DNA of 7,527 nt from positions 1 through 7,527 of the forward strand of contig CAZPQV010000088.1 in assembly GCA_964588705.1 (NCBI GenBank). The letters are read 5' to 3'. The notes under the pieces are model-generated. The model saw nothing but the letters and a program-made list of their open reading frames with translations, was not told the DNA's origin and made no database searches. This document shows positions 5,350-7,527 of this stretch, piece after piece. The DNA is from CAZPQV01 sp964588705. GTDB lineage: Bacteria; Bacteroidota; Bacteroidia; Flavobacteriales; Weeksellaceae. Numbering within the stretch: the stretch's first letter is position 1; the number at the start of each line of letters is the position of its first letter. The translations under genes were made by a program, and so were the position numbers.

Positions 5350-5367
5350 TTCCAATGCAAAGTGGAA
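5350..5367. promoter_or_regulatory. Candidate operator palindrome upstream of the antitoxin gene
   Basis: TTCCA (5350-5354) and TGGAA (5363-5367) are inverted copies separated by 8 bases, with further T-rich flanks. On the minus strand the element lies immediately upstream of the -7 box, overlapping the probable -33 region. That is a sensible site for autorepression by the helix-turn-helix antitoxin. It is only 5 bp per arm and is proposed by position, not by a known motif. Confidence 0.3.
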
Positions 5368-5376
5368 TTTTTTCAA
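5363..5376. repeat. 14-bp direct repeat, aminotransferase-side copy
   Basis: TGGAATTTTTTCAA is the second copy of the repeat at 4381-4394, with one mismatch in 14. It lies in the gap between the aminotransferase stop and the antitoxin start and shares its first bases with the candidate operator. Extending to 17 bases gives 15 matches. Confidence 0.4.
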
Positions 5377-5393
5377 CAAAAAAAACAATTCTT

Positions 5394-6647
5394 CTATGAA
5401 AGTTTCTCCAAAGCCGCTTCCAAACGTGGGAAAAGTTCTCTCACTTCATCAATACTTAAGCCCCCAACTGAAGAGCGGAACCAAGCCATATTTCTCGAAT
5501 TTCCAAATGCCGAGAAAGGAACTAATGCAACACCAGCTTCTTTAATAAGATAAAAAACAAGGTCTGAAGAATCCACGATTTGAGTTCCGTCCGGTTTAGT
5601 TTTTCCGATATAATCCAGTTGAATCGTCAGATAAAGCGCACCCATCGGTTTGATACTATCCACCTCAAAACCACGCGATTTCATATCTTGAATTTCTTCA
5701 TGATGAACTTTTAGTCTGTCTGACATTTTTCCTTTAAAGTCACCAACGAAACCATCAACATCTTCTGTATTTTCTAAGAATTCTGCTACGGCCTGCTGTT
5801 CAGGTTTTGGCGCCCACGCTCCTACGTGCGTTAATAACGCTTTCATTTTATTAATCACCTCCGAAGGACCGAATCCCCAACCAACACGTACACCGGTAGC
5901 GGCAAAACATTTGGAAGTTCCATCAATAAAAATGGTGTAATCCTTCATTTCCGGATAAAGGGAAACCGGATTGAAATGCTCTTCACCAAATGTAAGCATC
6001 GCGTAAATTTGGTCGTACATCAGGTAAAGCGGTTTCTGATCGGATGCACGGTGCGCATTTTCTTCAATAACCAGTTCACAGATTTCTGAAAGCTGTTCTT
6101 TTGTAAACATCGTTCCTGTCGGATTCAACGGTGAACATAACGCCAGAAGAACGGCATCTTTCAGGTGCGGTTTTAAGTCGTCCGCAGTTGGAAGGAAGTT
6201 GTTGCTTTGGGACGTTTCCACCTCCACTTTATCAGCGGCAGTGAGGTATGCGTAATGATTATTATTCCAGGAAGGAATTGGATAAACCACTTTATCGCCT
6301 TCATCCACAATCGTTTTAAACGTTGCATAAATCAATGGTCTAGAACCTCCCGCCACTAAAATATCATCAGTAGAATAATCTAAATCCCAACGGTTTTTAA
6401 GATCTGTAGAAATGGATTTTCTTAAGCTTAAAAGTCCGTTTGCAGGCGGATAATTGGTAAGATTCTCCTGATATGCCTTCTGAATTCCTTCCTTCATCTG
6501 CGAAGGAATCGGATAAATATTGGAGTTTAGATCGCCGATGGTAAGATTGGCAATATTGGCACCTTTTGCTTTCAGGTCGTTGACTTCATTACCAATTTTA
6601 ATAATTTCTGAGCCGATGAGATTGGCTGCAAGTTTTGATACTTTCAT
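5394..6647 (-). CDS. Class I/II pyridoxal-phosphate aminotransferase (aspartate aminotransferase-like)
   Basis: This is a 417-residue fold-type I PLP enzyme that transfers an amino group between an amino acid and a 2-oxo acid in the cytoplasm. Visible residues are Trp127 in PIPSWNNN (ring stacking on PLP), NPTG at 175-178, DQIY at 212-215 (Asp212 to the pyridine nitrogen, Tyr215 to the ring oxygen) and SKCFAATGVRVGWGFG at 245-260 with Schiff-base Lys246 and phosphate-binding Arg254. Arg390 in WFRSSVGG is the substrate carboxylate-binding arginine. The N-terminal IANLTIGDLNSNIYPIP matches the substrate-lid region of AspC-like members. Exact substrates (aspartate, aromatic or other) cannot be fixed from sequence. 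The start at 6647 gives a complete N-terminus. It follows the phosphohexomutase gene by 50 nt, with a hairpin between them; no TAnnTTTG box was seen upstream. Confidence 0.93.
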   Translation of the reverse strand: MKVSKLAANLIGSEIIKIGNEVNDLKAKGANIANLTIGDLNSNIYPIPSQMKEGIQKAYQENLTNYPPANGLLSLRKSISTDLKNRWDLDYSTDDILVAGGSRPLIYATFKTIVDEGDKVVYPIPSWNNNHYAYLTAADKVEVETSQSNNFLPTADDLKPHLKDAVLLALCSPLNPTGTMFTKEQLSEICELVIEENAHRASDQKPLYLMYDQIYAMLTFGEEHFNPVSLYPEMKDYTIFIDGTSKCFAATGVRVGWGFGPSEVINKMKALLTHVGAWAPKPEQQAVAEFLENTEDVDGFVGDFKGKMSDRLKVHHEEIQDMKSRGFEVDSIKPMGALYLTIQLDYIGKTKPDGTQIVDSSDLVFYLIKEAGVALVPFSAFGNSRNMAWFRSSVGGLSIDEVRELFPRLEAALEKLS

Positions 6648-6661
6648 TTTTTTAGATATAA

Positions 6662-6687
6662 GATTTCCCCGCTGCTGCAGGGAAACC
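6662..6687 (-). terminator. Hairpin after the phosphohexomutase gene (possible terminator or attenuator)
   Basis: An 11-bp stem with a 4-nt loop (6673-6676) can form between 6677-6687 and 6662-6672. In the minus-strand transcript two of the eleven pairs are G-U wobbles; on the + strand the same positions would be A-C mismatches, so the fold suits the minus-strand RNA. It lies 10 nt past the mutase stop and 14 nt before the aminotransferase start. The following bases (TTATATCT) are only weakly T-rich, so it may be a partial terminator or a 3'-end stabiliser. Confidence 0.55.
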
Positions 6688-6697
6688 GTTATTTTTA

Positions 6698-7527
6698 TTA
6701 TAGATTTAAATCTGTTTTTACACGGTCTATTTTCTCCGAAAGCGTTACCAGTTTGTCTTTAAAATCCTGTTCGGAAGCAATCTTGTCTTTTACGGAAACA
6801 TAGAATTTAATTTTAGGTTCAGTTCCTGAAGGACGCACACAAACCTTCGTTCCATCCTGAGTGTAGTAAATCAGAACGTTGGATTTTGGAATTTCGTCCA
6901 TTACTTTTCTCTCGTTTGATGAAACTGTCAGACAGGTTTGTTCTTTGAAATCTTTCACAAGTTCAACAGCAGAACCGGCAATTTCTTTCGGTGGATCTTC
7001 TCGGAAATCTTTCATCATCTGCTGAATCTCTTCGGCACCTTCCCTACCTTTTTTCACCACATTTATTAAACCTTCATAGTACATTCCGGTTTCTTTATAA
7101 ATGTCAATCATATACTGGAAGATCGAACTTCCATTGGCTTTGCACCAGGCCGCAATTTCACACGCTAAAAGAATTGATCCGCAGGAATCCTTATCGCGAA
7201 CAAAATCTCCGGTCATAAATCCGAAACTTTCTTCACCTCCACAAATAAATTTTTCTACGCCTTCCACATCACGGATCATCTTGCCAATCCATTTGAAACC
7301 GGTAAGTCCAACTTTGCATTCAACGCCAAATTTATCTGCAATATCGTAGAAGATATCTGAAGTTACAATCGTAGAACCAATGAATTCTTTTCCGGTGATT
7401 TTTCCGGCTTTTTTCCATTGATCGAGGATATAATAAGTTAAAATCGTGTTACACTGATTTCCGTTCAGAAGCTGCATTTCTCCATCAAGATTTCTCACTG
7501 CAATTCCAAGACGGTCGCCGTCAGGAT
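6698..7527 (-). CDS. Phosphohexomutase (phosphoglucomutase/phosphomannomutase), C-terminal part, cut by window edge
   Basis: Only the C-terminal 276 or so residues are in the window; the N-terminal part, with the catalytic phosphoserine, lies beyond 7527. The enzyme moves phosphate between C1 and C6 of a hexose phosphate, feeding glycan precursors or glycogen. Visible motifs, in order, are PDGDRLGIAV at the edge (7525 to 7496; metal-binding loop of domain 2), GGEESFGF (sugar-binding loop of domain 3), and VRPSGTEPKIKFYV near the C-terminus (phosphate-binding loop of domain 4). An in-frame GTG at 7498 is just the Val of that first motif, not a start. Length and motifs resemble the long PgcA/PGM2-like branch, but glucose versus mannose preference is not decidable. 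It ends at a TAA followed by a hairpin. Confidence 0.93.
   Translation of the reverse strand, partial: PDGDRLGIAVRNLDGEMQLLNGNQCNTILTYYILDQWKKAGKITGKEFIGSTIVTSDIFYDIADKFGVECKVGLTGFKWIGKMIRDVEGVEKFICGGEESFGFMTGDFVRDKDSCGSILLACEIAAWCKANGSSIFQYMIDIYKETGMYYEGLINVVKKGREGAEEIQQMMKDFREDPPKEIAGSAVELVKDFKEQTCLTVSSNERKVMDEIPKSNVLIYYTQDGTKVCVRPSGTEPKIKFYVSVKDKIASEQDFKDKLVTLSEKIDRVKTDLNL

Noticed and set aside
5319..5360. 14-residue N-terminal extension of the antitoxin
   Set aside because: A promoter-like TACCTTTG and a Shine-Dalgarno-like run lie within it, favouring the ATG at 5318.
5368..5393. Terminator after the aminotransferase gene
   Set aside because: The only pairing available is a GAATT/AATTC and A/T-run match of AT pairs in low-complexity DNA; too weak to call.

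Overview
The window looks like chromosomal DNA from a member of the Bacteroidota, most likely a flavobacterium of the Chryseobacterium/Kaistella (Weeksellaceae) type. The DNA is AT-rich. Protein sequences such as RibF, KdsB and the glutathione peroxidase have a flavobacterial look. Most starts lack a Shine-Dalgarno sequence, and several genes are preceded by an octamer fitting the Bacteroidota -7 promoter element TAnnTTTG. The genus is an inference from sequence character only.

Layout: (1) 1-80 is a non-coding leader with six degenerate 7-nt tandem units. (2) 81-1001, + strand, is ribF (FMN/FAD synthesis), starting at TTG. (3) 1011-1364, - strand, is a MmcQ/YjbR-family protein that converges on ribF. 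(4) 1460-2116, + strand, is a Rossmann-fold NAD(P)-binding protein, divergent from MmcQ/YjbR. (5) 2117-2307 is intergenic and holds a degenerate GAGTTT-type repeat in two opposed blocks, plus a strong intrinsic terminator for the minus-strand genes. (6) From 7527 down to 2308 every gene is on the minus strand. In transcription order these are: a phosphohexomutase (cut by the window edge), a class I/II aminotransferase, a Xre/MbcA/ParS-type antitoxin, a RES-domain toxin, kdsB (CMP-Kdo synthetase), a secreted LolA-like protein, and a glutathione peroxidase with a lipoprotein-like leader.

The most notable part is 4374-5376. It is an antitoxin-toxin pair of the Xre-RES class, which attacks NAD+ in characterised members, and the toxin stop codon overlaps the start codon of kdsB in an ATGA. 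KdsB makes the activated sugar for the LPS inner core, so a core envelope gene appears to be read in the same message as a toxin-antitoxin module. The module is bounded by two 14-bp direct repeats (13/14 identical). Joining the DNA across these repeats would leave kdsB with a short plausible leader behind the aminotransferase, as if the module had been inserted there. The repeats are T-rich, so this remains a hypothesis.

The rest is mostly housekeeping: flavin cofactor synthesis, LPS Kdo activation, sugar-phosphate interconversion, amino acid transamination and peroxide defence. No RNA gene, insertion sequence, CRISPR array or origin was seen, and there is no gene-free stretch over 300 bases.
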